This document shows, piece by piece, positions 16,711 to 25,809 of a stretch of DNA of 64,000 nt. This stretch comes from Amycolatopsis thermophila. Lineage in GTDB: Bacteria > Actinomycetota > Actinomycetes > Mycobacteriales > Pseudonocardiaceae. Numbering within the stretch: position 1 is the stretch's first letter; each line of letters opens with the position of its first letter. The stretch is from the NCBI RefSeq assembly GCF_030814215.1, contig NZ_JAUSUT010000001.1:7251125-7315124 (forward strand), written 5' to 3'. The position numbers and the translations under genes are program-made. Under the pieces are notes generated by a model that was given only the letters and a program-made list of their open reading frames with translations, had not been told where the DNA came from and ran no database searches.

Positions 16711-17470
16711 ACGGTTCACCGCTCGCGCGGACGAGCCCCGGCAGCGGGTGCTGTCTGTGCTGACCTTCAACATCCGCCACGCCCGGGGCACCGACGGCGT
16801 GCTCGACCTCGCCCGCGTCGCGGGGGTGATCCGGGACAGCGGTGCGGACGTGGTGGGCCTGCAGGAGGTGGACCGGCACTACTCGGCCCGCAGCGACTGG
16901 GCGGACCAGGCCGGCGAGCTGGCCCGTCTGCTCGGCTACCACGCGGTGTTCGGCGCCAACCTCGACCGCGGCCCGCCCGCCGCGGGCAGCCCGCGCATCC
17001 AGTACGGCACCGCGATCCTGTCCCGCTACCCGGTCACCGCGTGGGACAACACGCACCTGTTCCGCTCGCCCGGCCACGAACAGCGCGGCCTGCTGCACGC
17101 CCGGATCGACGTCCACGGCGTGCCGGTGCACGTCTACGACACGCACCTGGCCGCCGGTTCCCAGACCGACCGGCTCGAGCAGACCCGTCAGATCACGTCA
17201 CTGATCGGCGCCACCGGACCGGCCGTCCTCGTCGGTGACCTCAACGCGCTCCCGGACGCACCCGAGATCGCGACGCTGGACAACGCCTTCACCGACGCCT
17301 GGCCGGTGTCCGGCGAGGGCGACGGCTCCACCTACCCGGCCGGGTCGCCGGACCGCCGCATCGACTACGTCTACGCGTCGCGCTCGGTGTCACCGCTGGT
17401 GACGCGCGTGCTGCCGGCGGACGCCTCCGACCACCTGCCGCTGCTGAGCCGCCTGCTGGTCCGCCACTGA
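16679..17470 (+). CDS. Endonuclease/exonuclease/phosphatase (EEP) family protein
   Basis: 263 residues from GTG at 16679, or about 240 from GTG at 16748, where the conserved fold begins (LSVLTFNIRHARG). EEP signatures are seen in order: TFNIRH, VVGLQEVD (metal-binding Glu), YDTHLAAG, LVGDLNALPD (catalytic Asp and Asn) and ASDHLPLLSRL (catalytic Asp-His). Members hydrolyse phosphodiesters in nucleic acids, inositides or sphingomyelin. No signal peptide is apparent. It overlaps and is probably cotranscribed with the luciferase-like gene. The substrate cannot be read from sequence. Confidence 0.85.
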   Translation: MTSHPPPAGGERFTARADEPRQRVLSVLTFNIRHARGTDGVLDLARVAGVIRDSGADVVGLQEVDRHYSARSDWADQAGELARLLGYHAVFGANLDRGPPAAGSPRIQYGTAILSRYPVTAWDNTHLFRSPGHEQRGLLHARIDVHGVPVHVYDTHLAAGSQTDRLEQTRQITSLIGATGPAVLVGDLNALPDAPEIATLDNAFTDAWPVSGEGDGSTYPAGSPDRRIDYVYASRSVSPLVTRVLPADASDHLPLLSRLLVRH

Positions 17471-17850
17471 CCCGTGGACCACGCTGAGGATTCGCGCATG
17501 CGGTCGTCGAACGAGACGGGCTCGCCGTCGGGGCTGGTGGTCAGGTCGCTGCACCAGAGGGCAGCCCGGGGACGGCCGCGGCGCCGGCGTGGCGCGCCTC
17601 CAGCCGGCGCAGCCGATCACCGACGTGGGCGTCCACGGTTTGCCAGTCTGAGTGCCGGGAAGCGGCAAGAGCCCTGCCAGGCCGCCGCCGCGAAGCGGGC
17701 CTCCAAGCAGCAGAACCACCCGGACCAACGCCCGCCGCCGCGCAACGGCAGGGTCGGGCCACCGAAACCCCACCCGGCGCACGCCACGACAGCGCACGGC
17801 CCGCCGGCCCCAGCGGGACCGTCAACCCGGCACGGCGCCACAGTGGACGG
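17471..17850. other. Intergenic stretch with possible coding remnant
   Basis: No intact gene is supported. On the minus strand near 17470-17560 a short frame reads LTTSPDGEPVSFDDRMRES with GC-rich third positions, which looks like a fragment of a real protein. It has no start and no recognisable family. The rest is GC-rich sequence with many accidental frames. It separates the EEP gene from the convergent GAF-ANTAR gene. Confidence 0.3.
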
Positions 17851-18588
17851 TCAGCCGCGCCGCAGCAGGTCGTCCAGCCGGCCGGTGTGGTGGGCCTCGA
17901 CGAGCCCGGCCGCGACCGCCCGCAGCTTGACGTTCCCCTCCTGCGACAGTCGTTTCAGCGTGGCCAGCGCCTCCTCCGCGGTCTGGCCGTTGCGGCGCAT
18001 CAGCAGGCCCTGCGCCTGCGCGATCACCGTCCGCGTCCGCAGCGCCGTCTGCACGTGCCCCAGCATCCGCAGGTTGTCGTGGTACAGCGTGGCGTTGTCG
18101 AACGCCACCCCGGCGTGCAGGGTGAACAGCAGCGCCAGGTCGTGGGAGTGGTCGCCGAACCGGCCCGGCTCCGTGGACAGCACGCTGAGCGCGGCAGCCG
18201 GGTCAGCGCCGGGCAGCGGCAACGTCAGGCAGCTGCCGAACCCGTGCCGGCGCAGGTGCGCGGTGTAGGCGGGCCAGCGGTCGCCGCTCGCGGTGTCGTC
18301 CAGCCGTCGCGGTTCGCGGTACCGCAGCGCCTCGGTCACCGGGTCCGGGCCGGACCCGTCGGTCGGCGGCTCCGGCAGCGGCTTCCCCGCGGCGGCGAGC
18401 ACTTCGGTGCCGTCCTCCGTCGCCACCGTGATCGCGGCGCGGTCGCACCCCGGCAGCAGCGCGACGGCCCGCTCGACGTAACGGGTCAGCGTCGCGGGCA
18501 CGTCGTCGTCGTCCACGAGCCGGCCGATCTCGGCGAGCTCCTGGACGATCGTGATCACCTCGGGGCCGGACAGGACCGTCTCGCTCAT
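17851..18588 (-). CDS. GAF and ANTAR domain protein (RNA-binding antiterminator type)
   Basis: 245 residues. Residues about 20-165 form a GAF sensor domain (AVALLPGCDRAAITVATEDGTEVLAAAGKP). Residues about 172-235 form an ANTAR three-helix domain (TRTVIAQAQGLLMRRNGQTAEEALATLKRLS), which in other proteins binds paired RNA hairpins to prevent termination. ATG at 18588 is chosen because GAGGT lies 6 bases upstream; GTG at 18594 would have no room for a ribosome site. It is divergent from the STAS gene. With the second GAF-ANTAR gene this makes a small sensory group. Confidence 0.88.
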   Translation of the reverse strand: MSETVLSGPEVITIVQELAEIGRLVDDDDVPATLTRYVERAVALLPGCDRAAITVATEDGTEVLAAAGKPLPEPPTDGSGPDPVTEALRYREPRRLDDTASGDRWPAYTAHLRRHGFGSCLTLPLPGADPAAALSVLSTEPGRFGDHSHDLALLFTLHAGVAFDNATLYHDNLRMLGHVQTALRTRTVIAQAQGLLMRRNGQTAEEALATLKRLSQEGNVKLRAVAAGLVEAHHTGRLDDLLRRG

Positions 18589-18780
18589 GCGCACACCTCG
18601 TTCCTTCGCGAGGCGTCACCGCGGAGCGCCTTCGTCCCGCCAGGGTAACCGGGCGATGAGGTAGGGTCGGCGGCGTCACGGTTATACAAGCAGCTGTGGC
18701 TCGCCCCTGTTCCGAAGGCGGCGCGGTGTGCCCGCGTCCCGCCCGTCCCGCGAGCCGAGAAGCTTGCCCCGGGAGAGTCC

Positions 18781-19113
18781 GTGACCAACCTGAAAGTGGA
18801 GTGGGCCTACCGCCCCGACGCGCTCGTCGTGACCGTGACGGGTGAACTCGACGCCGGCACCGTGGTCCACCTGCGCGACGGCCTCGTCGCGGCGCGCGCG
18901 GGCGCGCCGGTACCCCCCTCGGCGGTGGTCCTCGACCTGTCGCGCCTCGAGTTCCTCGACTCCGGCGGCCTCGCGCTGCTGCTCGAGGTGCACCAGGAGT
19001 GCGCGGCGGCCGGGCAGGCGCTGACCGTGGTCGGCGCCACCCGCCCGGTGTTGCGCCCGCTGGAGCTGACCGGTCTCGACCAGGTGTTCACGGTCGTCCC
19101 GGCCGTGCCCTGA
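18781..19113 (+). CDS. STAS-domain anti-sigma factor antagonist
   Basis: 110 residues, a single STAS domain of normal length. The motif LEFLDSGGLALLLEV contains the serine that partner-switching kinases phosphorylate in SpoIIAA/RsbV-type proteins. It starts VEWAYRPDALVVTVTGELDAGTV. GTG at 18781 is the start with GGGAGA upstream. When unphosphorylated such proteins release a sigma factor from its anti-sigma kinase. No kinase or sigma gene is adjacent; instead it lies between two GAF-ANTAR genes. Its stop is 4 bases from the stop of the convergent gene. Confidence 0.9.
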   Translation: MTNLKVEWAYRPDALVVTVTGELDAGTVVHLRDGLVAARAGAPVPPSAVVLDLSRLEFLDSGGLALLLEVHQECAAAGQALTVVGATRPVLRPLELTGLDQVFTVVPAVP

Positions 19114-19117
19114 CGGG

Positions 19118-19873
19118 TCAGTCCGCCGGGTTGCCGTCCAGGACCACCTCGTGCCCGGAGTGCTCGGCCACGAACCGCGCGGAAACGGTGTGCAGCTTGG
19201 TGTTCTCCCGCTGCGACTGCCCGACCAGGAGCTGGAACGCCTCGTCCGCGGTGATCCGGCGGGCGGCCATCAGGATGCCCTTGGCCTGTTCGATCACGCC
19301 GCGGGTGCGCATGGCCGTGCGCAGCTGCCGCACCTGTTCCTGGGTGCGCAGCGCGCGCCGGGACAGGTGCAGCACCGTGTCGGCGACCGTCGCGTACAGC
19401 TCGAGGTACTTCTGGTCGACGTCGCGGAACGCGTGCTCGCCGAACCCGAACAGGTTGATCGCGCCGGCGGCGCCGTCCCGCACCTGGAGCGGTGACGCGA
19501 GGTAGCTCGCCACGCCGTAGTGCTCGGCGATCCGGGTGAAGCGGGGCCACAGCCGTTGCGCGGTGCCGATCTCGACGCGGACCACGTCGCCGGTGCGCGC
19601 CGCGCGCAGGCACGGCCCGTCGTCCTCGTCGTACTGGACCCCGTCGATCTTCGCGGCGCGCTCGTCCGTCGCGGCGGCGGTCCGGGCGCCGGTGTCGTCC
19701 AGCACCGTGATGGAGGCCATGTCCGCGCCGGGCACCACCCGGACGACCTGTTCGCAGACCACCCGCAGGAGGACGCCGAAGTCGTCGGTGTCCCCGACCG
19801 TGCCGGCCAGTTCCTCCAGCGCGCGGGTCACCTCGTCCAGGTGCTCGAGCTGGCCTGCGGCGCCGTCGCTCAT
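19118..19873 (-). CDS. GAF and ANTAR domain protein
   Basis: 251 residues. A GAF domain spans about residues 20-165 (VVPGADMASITVLDDTGARTAAATDE, DDGPCLRAARTGDVVRVE, SYLASPLQV) and is closely like actinobacterial light- or redox-type GAF domains. The C-terminal ANTAR domain is TRGVIEQAKGILMAARRITADEAFQLLVGQS. It is homologous to, but clearly diverged from, the gene at 17851. Convergent with the STAS gene with only 4 bases between stops, so transcripts of the two overlap. Confidence 0.9.
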   Translation of the reverse strand: MSDGAAGQLEHLDEVTRALEELAGTVGDTDDFGVLLRVVCEQVVRVVPGADMASITVLDDTGARTAAATDERAAKIDGVQYDEDDGPCLRAARTGDVVRVEIGTAQRLWPRFTRIAEHYGVASYLASPLQVRDGAAGAINLFGFGEHAFRDVDQKYLELYATVADTVLHLSRRALRTQEQVRQLRTAMRTRGVIEQAKGILMAARRITADEAFQLLVGQSQRENTKLHTVSARFVAEHSGHEVVLDGNPAD

Positions 19874-20019
19874 CGTGGTCGCGTCCCTTCCTTCCGGGCA
19901 CCGAAAGCGGGGCGAGCGACCAGCGATGGCAGCACCGGGCCCGCACCCGGTCGCTGCCTGCTCAACAACCCGGCCGAGTTTACCCGGCGCCGGCCGGCCG
20001 GCCGCGGGACGACCTCCGG

Positions 20020-21018
20020 CTAGACCGTCGCCATCGCGTTGGCGGTCAGTTCGACCGATCGGATGCGGTCGGCGACGTCCTGGGCGTGGTGCGCCAGGAT
20101 CAGCTCGTCGGCGCGGGCCTCGGCGGCGAAGTCCTCCAGGTAGGCGCGCACCTCGTCCGGGGTGCCGACGGCGGTGTAGCGCGTCATGCCGGCGAGCCCT
20201 CGGCCGTTGGGCGAGGCGAGGAACGCGTCGATCTCGGCGTCGGTGAAGTTGGCGCCCTGGCGGCCCTGCGCCAGCATCGACCGGGTGCGCGCCCGGTAGG
20301 CGACGGTCCGCTGGGCGACCGCCTCGTCGTGGTCCTCCGCCGCGAACACGTTGGCCCCGGCGATCACGTACGGCTCGGCCAGCTGCTCCGACGGCTGGAA
20401 CCGCTCGCGGTACAGCGCGACCGCCTGGTGCAGCGCGTCGGGCGCGAAGTGCGACGCGAACGCGTAGGGCAGGCCGAGCTGCGCGGCCAGCTGCGCCCCG
20501 AACAGCGACGAGCCCAGGATGTAGAGCGGCACCACGCCCTCGGCCCGCGGCACCGACCGCACGCCGTGCACGGCCTTGCCGCCCAGGTAGGCCTGCAGTT
20601 CGAGCACGTCCTGCGGGAACGAGTCGGCCGACATCGGGTCGCGCCGCAACGCCACCATCGTCTGCTGGTCGCTGCCCGGTGCGCGGCCGAGCCCGAGGTC
20701 GATGCGGCCCGGGAACAGCGTCTCCAGCGTCCCGAACTGCTCGGCGATCACCAGCGGCGAGTGGTTGGGCAGCATGATGCCGCCGGCGCCCAGCCGGATC
20801 GTCGAGGTGTGCTCGGCGACGTGCCCGATCAGCACGCTCGTCGCGCTCGAGGCGATGGACGCCATGTTGTGGTGCTCGGCGTACCAGACGCGGCGGTATC
20901 CGCTGCGCTCGGCCGCCCGCGCCAGCTCCACGCTGGCCTGGAAGCTCTCGCGCGCGCTCCGGCCCGGCGCGATCGGCGCGAGGTCCAGGATGGACAGGAC
21001 TGGGGACAACGGGATCAC
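20020..21018 (-). CDS. Luciferase-like (MsnO8-type) flavin-dependent oxidoreductase
   Basis: 332 residues. The N-terminus [30 protein letters not shown] and the following [49 protein letters not shown] block are characteristic of the LLM group near alkanal monooxygenase. It also has [20 protein letters not shown] at 21018 is the only suitable start; AAAAGG sits directly before it, closer than usual. Substrate unknown. It is upstream on the same strand as nothing obvious and is separated from fgd by a strong terminator. Confidence 0.85.
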   Translation of the reverse strand: MIPLSPVLSILDLAPIAPGRSARESFQASVELARAAERSGYRRVWYAEHHNMASIASSATSVLIGHVAEHTSTIRLGAGGIMLPNHSPLVIAEQFGTLETLFPGRIDLGLGRAPGSDQQTMVALRRDPMSADSFPQDVLELQAYLGGKAVHGVRSVPRAEGVVPLYILGSSLFGAQLAAQLGLPYAFASHFAPDALHQAVALYRERFQPSEQLAEPYVIAGANVFAAEDHDEAVAQRTVAYRARTRSMLAQGRQGANFTDAEIDAFLASPNGRGLAGMTRYTAVGTPDEVRAYLEDFAAEARADELILAHHAQDVADRIRSVELTANAMATV

Positions 21019-21106
21019 CTTTTCTGCGTCACGAGCCGCGCGCCGTCCTTCGACATTTCGCTAATTCCCGAAATTACTCCGGCCGGGAGACGGCCCGCAC
21101 CATGAC

Positions 21107-21137
21107 GCCGCTCACGGGCGCGCGGCCCGTGAGCGGC
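21107..21137 (-). terminator. Stem-loop terminator after fgd
   Basis: A 13-bp perfect stem (21107-21119 with 21125-21137) around a 5-base loop lies 8 bases beyond the fgd stop. There is no T-run, as is common for actinobacterial terminators. It separates fgd from the luciferase-like gene on the same strand. Confidence 0.75.
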
Positions 21138-21144
21138 CGGTGCC

Positions 21145-22149
21145 TCAGGCCAGGGCGCGCAGGCGGGGCAGGACGTCCTCGGCGAACTGGGTCAGGAAGC
21201 GTTCCTGGTCGTGGCCGGGGCCGTGGAAGACCAGGTGGTTCAGGCCCGCGTCGAGGTAGGGCTTGATCTGCGCGACCGCCTCGTCCGGGTCGGAGGCCAC
21301 GATCCAGCGCTTGGCGACCTGCTCGATCGGCAGCTCGTCGGCCAGCCGCTCCATCTCCTCCGCCGAGGACACCGAGTGCTTCTGCTCCGGGGTCAGCGAC
21401 AGCGGCGCCCAGAACCGGGTGTTCTCCAGCGCCCTGGCGTGGTCGCGGTCGTAGGACATCTTGATCTCGATCATCTTGTCGATCGCCTCGACGTCCCGCT
21501 CCGCCGCGGCCGCACCCTCCGCCACCGCGGGCATCAGCTTGTCGGTGTAGAGCTCCATGCCCTTGCCCGAGGTGCAGATGAACCCGTCCCCGGCGCGGCC
21601 GGCGTACTTGGCCACCACCGGACCGCCCGCGGCGACGTAGACCGGCACCGGCTGCTCCGGCCGGTCGTAGATCTTGGCGTCGACCAGCGTGTAGTACTCA
21701 CCGTCGAACTTCACGTTGTCGCTGGTCCACAGCTCGCGCATCAACCGGATCGCCTCACGCAGCCGGGCGAACCGCTCCTTGAACTCCGGCCACTCCCGGC
21801 CCGACACCGCGATCTCGTTCAGCGCCTCACCGGTGCCCACACCCAGGATCACCCGGCCACCCGAGAGCAGCGACATCGTCGCGAACGCCTGCGCGATCAC
21901 CGCCGGGTTGTACCGGAATGTCGGGGTGAGCACGCTCGTGCCGATCTGCACCCGCTTCGTCCGCTCCGCCACCGCCGACATCCAGGACAACGCGAACGGC
22001 GCGTGCCCACCCTCGTGCCGCCAGGGCAGGAAGTGGTCGGACACCATCACCGAGTCCAGGCCCAGCTCCTCGGCCCGCACGGCGTACTCGACCAGATCCC
22101 GCGGCCCGAACTGCTCCGCCGAGGCCTTGTAGCCGACTTTCAGACCCAC
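21145..22149 (-). CDS. fgd: F420-dependent glucose-6-phosphate dehydrogenase
   Basis: 334 residues, the exact size of mycobacterial Fgd1, and highly similar from memory throughout. It converts glucose 6-phosphate to 6-phosphogluconolactone while reducing coenzyme F420, the main source of F420H2 in these bacteria. Diagnostic blocks: [80 protein letters not shown] and [15 protein letters not shown]. Its presence shows that the organism makes F420. It lies near two other LLM-family genes that may use F420H2. A stem-loop terminator follows. Confidence 0.95.
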   Translation of the reverse strand: MGLKVGYKASAEQFGPRDLVEYAVRAEELGLDSVMVSDHFLPWRHEGGHAPFALSWMSAVAERTKRVQIGTSVLTPTFRYNPAVIAQAFATMSLLSGGRVILGVGTGEALNEIAVSGREWPEFKERFARLREAIRLMRELWTSDNVKFDGEYYTLVDAKIYDRPEQPVPVYVAAGGPVVAKYAGRAGDGFICTSGKGMELYTDKLMPAVAEGAAAAERDVEAIDKMIEIKMSYDRDHARALENTRFWAPLSLTPEQKHSVSSAEEMERLADELPIEQVAKRWIVASDPDEAVAQIKPYLDAGLNHLVFHGPGHDQERFLTQFAEDVLPRLRALA

Positions 22150-22231
22150 GATCGTCCTCCCTCACTGGTTGCTCTCCCCCAACCTACTGCGCCGGGCGAG
22201 CGGGTGAGGGGGCCCTCAGCGGGGTGGCCGG

Positions 22232-23050
22232 TCAGGGCAGCAGCATCAGGCGGCGTGCCTTGACGACGGCCTCGTGGCGGGTGTGCGCGTCCAGTTTCCG
22301 CATCACCGACTGCAGGTAGGCCTTCACCGTCTCGCGCGACAGCGACAACCGGTCGGCGACCTCGGCGTTGGTGCACCCCAGCGCGACCTGGGCGAGCACG
22401 TCGGTCTCCCGTGTGGACAGACGAACCCGGGGCTGCGAGACGGGTTTGGCCTCACCGAGGTCGACGAGCCGTTGCGCGGCCGCGTAGATCCGGCGGCGCG
22501 CTTCGGGGTCGGGCAGGGCTCCGGCGATGGCGCGCAGCTCCGAATGGACCGAGCGCAGCTCCTCGCGTGAGGCGCCCAGGGACAGGGCGTCGGCGAGGGC
22601 GACCCGGGAGCCCAGTTCGTCCCGCGCGCTCAGTTCCCGCGCCAGGCGACGGCCCGAGGTCATCAGCGCGTCCCGGACCCGGTCGCCGAACGTGACCGTC
22701 CGGCGGACCGCCCCGTACACGACACCGCGGCAGCGGTCCCCGGTGCGCACCGGCACGGCGATGATCGAGGACAGCCCCTCGGCCAGCACCGGGCGGTCGT
22801 AGTCGTGGGTGATGGTGCGGGCGGAGCCGTAGTCGTTGACCGCGATCGGATGGCCCTGCATGAGCACGCGGCCGCCGAGGCCGGCGCCGGGCAGGATGGC
22901 CAGGTCGTGCAGCGCGCTGGTGCGGGTGCCGACGAACCCGGACAGCCGCAGCCGCCCGTCCACCACCTCGCCCCCGAACACCACGGGCAGACCGGCCGAG
23001 CGGGCGGCGTTGCGCAACTCGGCATGCAGGACCGAGCGGGCGTCAGACAT
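22232..23050 (-). CDS. GAF-like sensor with LuxR-type helix-turn-helix regulator
   Basis: 272 residues. Residues 1 to about 150 resemble a GAF sensor (LPGAGLGGRVLMQGHPIAVNDY, IIAVPVRTGDRCRGVVYGAVRR). The last 65 residues form a LuxR/FixJ helix-turn-helix (LSTRETDVLAQVALGCTNAEVADRLSLSRETVKAYLQSVMRKL). ATG at 23050. This architecture is often found with genes for aromatic or amine catabolism, but no such partner is evident; the adjacent transketolase genes on the same strand are separated by terminator stems. Confidence 0.85.
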   Translation of the reverse strand: MSDARSVLHAELRNAARSAGLPVVFGGEVVDGRLRLSGFVGTRTSALHDLAILPGAGLGGRVLMQGHPIAVNDYGSARTITHDYDRPVLAEGLSSIIAVPVRTGDRCRGVVYGAVRRTVTFGDRVRDALMTSGRRLARELSARDELGSRVALADALSLGASREELRSVHSELRAIAGALPDPEARRRIYAAAQRLVDLGEAKPVSQPRVRLSTRETDVLAQVALGCTNAEVADRLSLSRETVKAYLQSVMRKLDAHTRHEAVVKARRLMLLP

Positions 23051-23134
23051 CGGCGTCCGTCCTCCTCGCACCATCGTCGGTCGCACCACGGTACCCGCGC
23101 CGTTCGGGCGAGTCGACTCCTCCACGCGGCGGCT

Positions 23135-23197
23135 ACCCCCGTCCGGGGGTGGCCGGGCGAACCCGGCTCCCGCAGCGGGCAGCACCACGGGAGCCGG
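23135..23197 (-). terminator. Paired stem-loops after the split transketolase genes
   Basis: CCGGCTCCCG at 23163-23172 pairs with CGGGAGCCGG at 23188-23197 (10 bp, 15-base loop) immediately after the transketolase stop at 23202. A second stem, ACCCCC/GGGGGT at 23135-23150, follows. Together they probably end the tetrose operon and insulate the LuxR-type gene. Confidence 0.7.
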
Positions 23198-23201
23198 CGG
23201 G

Positions 23202-24191
23202 TCAGCCCAGCTCGGACAGCACCCGCTCGACCACGCGGTCCGTCGCCAGGCCGTAGCGGTCGTGCAGGGTCGGCAGCGCGCCCGCGGCCAGGAACTCGTC
23301 CGGCAGCGCGACCGGCACGATCGGGCCGGACACCCCGGCCCGCACGGCAGCCGAAGCGACCGTCTCGAACAGCCCGCCCACCACGGTGTGGTTCTCCAGC
23401 GTCACGACGAGCCGGTCGCCGGCGATCTCGTGCAGCACGGTCGCCGAGTCGAACGGCTTGATCGTGGGGGCGTGCACCACCGCCACGTCCACCTTGTGCG
23501 CGGCCAGCTCGTCGGCCGCCTGCAGCGCGCGCATCGTCATCAGTCCGCTGGAGACGAACACGACGTCGTTGCCGCCGCGCAGGACCGCGGCCTTGCCGAG
23601 CTCGAACCGGTAGTCGTACTCGTCCAGCACCGTCGGCACCTTGCCGCGCAGCAACCGCAGGTAGGTCGGCCCCTCGGACGCCGCCAGCTGCGGCACCGCC
23701 TGCTCGATGTCGACAGAGTCGCAGGGGTCCACAATGGTCAGGTTGGGCATGCCGCGGAAGATCGCGATGTCCTCGGTCGCCTGGTGGCTCGGCCCGTACC
23801 CGGTCGTCAGGCCGGGCAAGCCGCCGACGATGTTGACGTTCAGGTTGGGCTCGGCGATGTCCAGGCACAGGAAGTCGTAGGCGCGCCGGGCCGCGAACAC
23901 CGAGTACGTCGAGGCGAACGGCACCAGCCCGACCTCGGCCATGCCCGCGGCGGCACCGAACAGCAGCTGTTCGGCCATGCCCATCTGGAAGTACCGGTCC
24001 GGGTGGGCCTGGGCGAAGACGTGCATGTCGGTGTACTTGCCCAGATCCGCCGTCAGGCCGACGATCCGGGAATCCCGCGCGGCCAGCTCGGCCAGGGCGT
24101 GCCCGAACGGCGCGCTCGTCGTCGGCTGCCCCGGGTCGGCGAACGAGGCGATCATCGCCGAGGTGGTCAGCCGCTTGACCGGGGTGCTCAT
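23202..24191 (-). CDS. Transketolase C-terminal subunit (split transketolase B)
   Basis: 329 residues, the pyrimidine-binding and C-terminal half of a two-subunit transketolase. It includes FGHALAELAARDSRIVGLTADLGKYTDMH, DRYFQMGMAEQLLFGAAAGMAE (with the Glu that activates thiamine diphosphate), GYGPSHQATEDIAIFRGMPNLTI and ENHTVVGGLFETVA. ATG at 24191 overlaps the stop of the N-terminal subunit (ATGA). With an upstream pathway that should yield D-erythrose 4-phosphate, it would pass carbon into the pentose phosphate pathway. It is the last gene of the operon. Confidence 0.9.
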   Translation of the reverse strand: MSTPVKRLTTSAMIASFADPGQPTTSAPFGHALAELAARDSRIVGLTADLGKYTDMHVFAQAHPDRYFQMGMAEQLLFGAAAGMAEVGLVPFASTYSVFAARRAYDFLCLDIAEPNLNVNIVGGLPGLTTGYGPSHQATEDIAIFRGMPNLTIVDPCDSVDIEQAVPQLAASEGPTYLRLLRGKVPTVLDEYDYRFELGKAAVLRGGNDVVFVSSGLMTMRALQAADELAAHKVDVAVVHAPTIKPFDSATVLHEIAGDRLVVTLENHTVVGGLFETVASAAVRAGVSGPIVPVALPDEFLAAGALPTLHDRYGLATDRVVERVLSELG

Positions 24192-25048
24192 GCCTTCGCT
24201 CCTTCGTCCAGCTGCCGGCGGCAGATGTCCCACTCGTGTTCCTCGATGCGCATGAAGTGCGCCTTCTCCCGGGTCTCCAACAGGCGCACCCCGCGGCCGA
24301 TGCGGGTGTCGCACAGGATCACCGACGGAACGCCCTCCGGCGCCGCCCGCTCGGCCGCCCGGTCGAACGCCGCCAGCAGCGCCGGCACGTCGTTGCCGTC
24401 CACGCGCTGCGCGAACCAGCCCGCGGCGGCCCACTTGTCGGCGACCGGCTCGGTGCGCAGCACGCCTTCAGTGGGGCCGTCGGCCTGCAGCGCGTTGATG
24501 TCGACCATCGCGGTCAGGTTCCCGAGCCGGTGGTGCGCGGCGCCCATCGCGGCCTCCCACGTGGAGCCCTCGTCGAGCTCCCCGTCGGACAGGAAGTTGA
24601 ACACCCGGGCCCCGCAACCGCGCAGCCGCAGCCCGAGTGCCATGCCGACGGCGACCGTCAGCCCGTGGCCGAGGGAACCGCCGGAGATCTCCATGCCGGG
24701 CGTGTAGGTCGCCATGCCGGACATCGGCAGGCGGGAGTCGTCCGAACCGTAGGTCTCCAGCTCCTCGACCGGCACGACACCGGCCTCCGCCAGTGCCGCG
24801 TACAGCCCGATGGCGTAGTGCCCGGTGGACAGCAGGAACCGGTCGCGCTCCGGCCACTCCGGGTCCTCCGGCCGCAGCCGCAGCTGGTCGCGGTAGACGG
24901 TGGCGAGCAGGTCGGCGGCGCCGAGCGCCTGCCCGACGTAGCCCTGCCCCTGCGCTTGACCCATGTTCAGGATGTGGTGCCGCATGCGGTGGGCCGCCGC
25001 GGCGACGCGCTCGGCACGGGTGGCCGAGGGCGCGATCGATGCAGTCAT
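24188..25048 (-). CDS. Transketolase N-terminal subunit (split transketolase A)
   Basis: 286 residues, the thiamine-diphosphate-binding half. The cofactor motif is SDGELDEGSTWEAAMGAAHHRLGNL with DINALQADG downstream, matching the transketolase pattern. Other blocks are GHYAIGLYAALAEAG and MEISGGSLGHGLTVAVGMALG. ATG at 25048. It needs the next gene to form an active enzyme. It lies 54 bases after the GntR regulator in the tetrose operon, so its expression probably follows substrate availability. Confidence 0.9.
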   Translation of the reverse strand: MTASIAPSATRAERVAAAAHRMRHHILNMGQAQGQGYVGQALGAADLLATVYRDQLRLRPEDPEWPERDRFLLSTGHYAIGLYAALAEAGVVPVEELETYGSDDSRLPMSGMATYTPGMEISGGSLGHGLTVAVGMALGLRLRGCGARVFNFLSDGELDEGSTWEAAMGAAHHRLGNLTAMVDINALQADGPTEGVLRTEPVADKWAAAGWFAQRVDGNDVPALLAAFDRAAERAAPEGVPSVILCDTRIGRGVRLLETREKAHFMRIEEHEWDICRRQLDEGAKA

Positions 25049-25102
25049 GAGGGATCGCTTTCGTGACCCGGGACAACCAGCCCCGGGGAGGACGGGAAGA
25101 AG

Positions 25103-25786
25103 TCAGCTCTCGCCGGTGACGTCGATGCGCGGACGGGTGCGCACGGTGCCGAACAACAGGGCCTGCGCGGTGGCGACCATGTGCTCGGAGATGACGCTCT
25201 GCGTCTTGACCGGGTCACCCGACTCGATCGCGGTGACGATCTCCAGGTGACGGCCCGGGCTCATGTTGGACAGGGCGCGCTCCAGCCCGCGGTACATGAT
25301 GCACATGCGGATCGGGCCTTCGAGCAGCTTCCACGACCGCACCAGAGCGTCGTTGTCGGTCAGCTCGACCAGCAGCTCGTGGAACGCGAGGTCGGCCTCG
25401 ATCTGGGCCTCCAGCGAGATCCGGGTGGCCTGCGCCATCCGGTCCACCGCGGCCCGCAGGCGGCGGCAGTGCTCCTCGCGGTAGTAGCTGGACGCCAGCG
25501 TCTCGCCGGCCAGCGCCTCCAGCGCCGCCCGGACGGTGAAGGTGTTGATGATGTCCTTCTCGCTGATCAGCCGGACCGTGACGCGGCCGCGCTCGCCGTA
25601 TTCGACGAGCCCTTCCTGCTGGAGCTGGCGGAAGGCCTCGCGCAGGGTGCCGCGGCTGATGCCGAGCTGCTCGGAGACCTGCACCTCGCCGAGGTGGCTG
25701 CCGGGCGGGAACTCGCCGGTGGTGATGGCCTGGCGCAGCGTGTCGACAGCCATCTGCCGCAGGTTGCGGTTCGGCTCCTTCACCAC
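25103..25786 (-). CDS. GntR-family regulator with FCD effector domain
   Basis: 227 residues. The winged helix reads LRQAITTGEFPPGSHLGEVQVSEQLGISRGTLREAFRQLQQEGLV; the C-terminal all-helical FCD domain follows (VRAALEALAGETLA, EADLAFHELLVEL, EHMVATAQALLFG). GTG at 25786 is preferred for the GGGGAGG six bases upstream; a GTG at 25816 would overlap rpiB. FCD regulators respond to sugar acids, sugar phosphates or organic acids. It probably binds the TGTYRACA boxes between the operon and its divergent transporter. It lies inside the operon, so it is autoregulated. Confidence 0.9.
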   Translation of the reverse strand: MVKEPNRNLRQMAVDTLRQAITTGEFPPGSHLGEVQVSEQLGISRGTLREAFRQLQQEGLVEYGERGRVTVRLISEKDIINTFTVRAALEALAGETLASSYYREEHCRRLRAAVDRMAQATRISLEAQIEADLAFHELLVELTDNDALVRSWKLLEGPIRMCIMYRGLERALSNMSPGRHLEIVTAIESGDPVKTQSVISEHMVATAQALLFGTVRTRPRIDVTGES

Positions 25787-25809
25787 GCGCGGCCTCCCCG
25801 GGCTGGTCG

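Noticed and set aside
18683..18688. TATACA as a -10 element for the STAS gene
   Set aside because: No matching -35 is seen at a proper distance and the site is more than 90 bases before the start; not strong enough to list.
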